A stretch of DNA of 64,000 bases from Saturnia japonica (taxonomy: Eukaryota; Arthropoda; Insecta; Lepidoptera; Saturniidae), in the NCBI GenBank assembly GCA_033032175.1, contig CM065304.1, forward strand, positions 16,864,001-16,928,000, in the 5' to 3' direction. Below the pieces are notes generated by a model that was not told the DNA's origin, did not search any database, and saw nothing but the letters and a program-made list of their open reading frames with translations. Positions 62,726 through 64,000 of the stretch are shown here, piece by piece. Within the stretch, counting starts at the first letter, position 1; the number at the start of each line of letters is the position of its first letter. The position numbers and the translations under genes were made by a program.

Positions 62726-64000
62726 GTGTGAGCAGCGCACCCAGTACCGGGCTAGGGCCGATGAGGGCTCAATTTGAGTCCCAAGGGCCCAGTTCCCGGT
62801 AGCGGCTGGCGGGATCGGTTGTTTTCATACCGGTCCCGGCAGGCGTACTGCGAACTGACGAATTTGGAAACGAACATGGATAAGGCAAAATTAAAGAGTG
62901 CATTACCCCAGGAGGGTACCCGAAAGGGAGAATCCCTCCCCGAGCTTAGCTCGGGCTGCCCCACCGTGTCTGGGGGGGGGGGGGGGCAAAATTTTGCAAG
63001 ACTCCGGGAAACCAACAACTTTGACTATTGAAAAACGGACGATCGATACTTCTAAAGTGACGACCTTGGCAATGGACAGACGGATAACTGATGCACCCAC
63101 AGTGGTCCTGCAGAGGGACTTAGGTCTTGACAAGTTTGCCATCAATCAGTGGAGTGACACTTGCAGTGGCTCTGCTTCTGTGGTTATAGCAGACAGGAAG
63201 AAGTCACATTGTGACAAAACTAGTGCGGAAGGGGTGGCCCCCTGCAAAGTTACGACGGCCCAGAGGGGTAAAGCCCTTGACCTGGGCTCAGCTGCTGGGT
63301 TGAAGCGTGCGGCAGTCATCGGGGAGGCAGGCAGGTCTAAATGTCCTGTTGCCGAACCAGCCTGCAGCGATAAGGCGCCTCCTGTGGTGGATGTAGAGGT
63401 AATAGACGGAATTGAGTTTCTCGACCCGGAGAAGTGACGAGATCCTGAAGGTGGCAAAAACATCAGGAAACCTCAAAGGATCATATGTTAAGCAGTTGAA
63501 GGAGGCAGCCTGGGTCCTCCATGAGGTAACCGCTACCGCTCTTAGCCGTACGGTGGTGGAGGAGACCCTCGTTCTCCGCCGTGAGGTGAGGAGGCTCCGT
63601 CAGGAGGTGGATAGCCTAATGGTGGAGCGTACCTCGCTACGCAGGCGGGAAGAGGTTCCTTCTGCGCCACCGTTATTACAGTTGCCGCCGGAGTGCCCTA
63701 GCCAGGCACAGGATATCCTGCCTCAGGTGTTGGAAGCTATGGGGGCCCATATGGAGAGGATGGAGCGGTCCCTCCGGGTCACGATGGGGGAGGTTGTTAC
63801 ATCTCAAATTGAGGCCTTGGAGGACCGTCTCCTCCCCCCTTCTGTGGTTCGCCCCCCTCTGGCAGCTGACAAATTACGTTCTGGTGCCTTTGTCGCTGGG
63901 CCTGCTAGTGTTAAGGCTTTGAGCCGTAAGTCCACTGTGCCAAAGGGTGCAGCACCCGCCTCTGCACCACGTGTGGAGGGTACGACGGCAGTCATCCGTC
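62726..64000 (+). mobile_element. R1-type LINE, 5' region and ORF1, copy B, runs off window
   Basis: A 5' leader (GGCCCAGTTCCCGGTAGCGG at about 62790) precedes the ORF1 start MDKAKLKSALPQEG at 62876. The copy continues past the right edge, where the rest of ORF1 and any ORF2 would be. Confidence 0.7.
62876..64000 (+). pseudogene. R1-type ORF1, copy B, frame broken at a G15 tract and near 63430
   Basis: Frame 1 starts MDKAKLKSALPQEG and reaches a run of 15 G at 62972-62986, after which similarity continues in another frame (DSGKPTTLTIEKRTIDTSKV, LGLDKFAINQWSDTCSG). A second shift near 63430 leads to LKGSYVKQLKEAAWVLHEVT, coiled coil TLVLRREVRRLRQEVDSLMV and a Pro/Ala-rich stretch to the window end. 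The blocks align with copy A (LDKFAI-W, LKEAA--L-E-TATALSRTV). The zinc knuckles would lie beyond the edge. Confidence 0.75.

Overview
This window is nuclear DNA of an insect, almost certainly a moth or butterfly. It is AT-rich and intron-rich, and packed with mobile elements of types common in Lepidoptera: Helitron-like elements ending in CTAGT or CTAAT, an RTE-type LINE with a GATGAT tail, R1-type ORF1 repeats with CCHC knuckles, rosa-type (DD41D) and Tc1 (DD34E) transposons, and a ZMYM-like hAT. I found no tRNA, rRNA or CRISPR array and nothing bacterial. All identifications were made by eye, without database searches.

Three host genes can be built by matching splice sites and reading-frame phases. 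(1) Minus strand, 17794 down to 1396 and running off the left edge: the F-box/WD40 ubiquitin-ligase receptor archipelago (Fbxw7/Cdc4). Seven coding exons cover the acidic N-terminus, the F-box and the first WD40 blades. (2) Plus strand, 39140 to 49008: a three-exon gene for an unrecognised protein of about 163 residues. (3) Minus strand, 60894 (or 60920) down to 54089: an unrecognised gene whose last exon ends in the same nine residues as gene 2 (TDFDLLSQW) but uses different codons. Genes 2 and 3 share intron phases and converge tail to tail, so they look like diverged paralogues. Gene 3 also has an in-phase alternative last exon (53906-53722).

Mobile elements fill the introns. The introns of archipelago hold Helitrons, a copia-type LTR, gypsy-like LTR debris, a Tc1 remnant, a mariner relic, two copies of a TA-flanked inverted-repeat element, and an RTE LINE nested inside a Helitron. 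From 17.8 to 39 kb there is only AT-rich non-coding sequence and repeats, including an 80-bp minisatellite rich in heat-shock-element-like pentamers and one nearly intact Tc1 element. Intron 2 of gene 2 carries a complete hAT (8-bp target duplication) with a complete rosa-type element inside it, and a 3.8-kb DNA transposon of a family I cannot assign. Introns of gene 3 carry two decayed LINEs. From 61.1 kb to the right edge lie two head-to-tail R1-type ORF1 regions.

No operon-like organisation is present. The host genes appear functionally unrelated, except that genes 2 and 3 may share a family.
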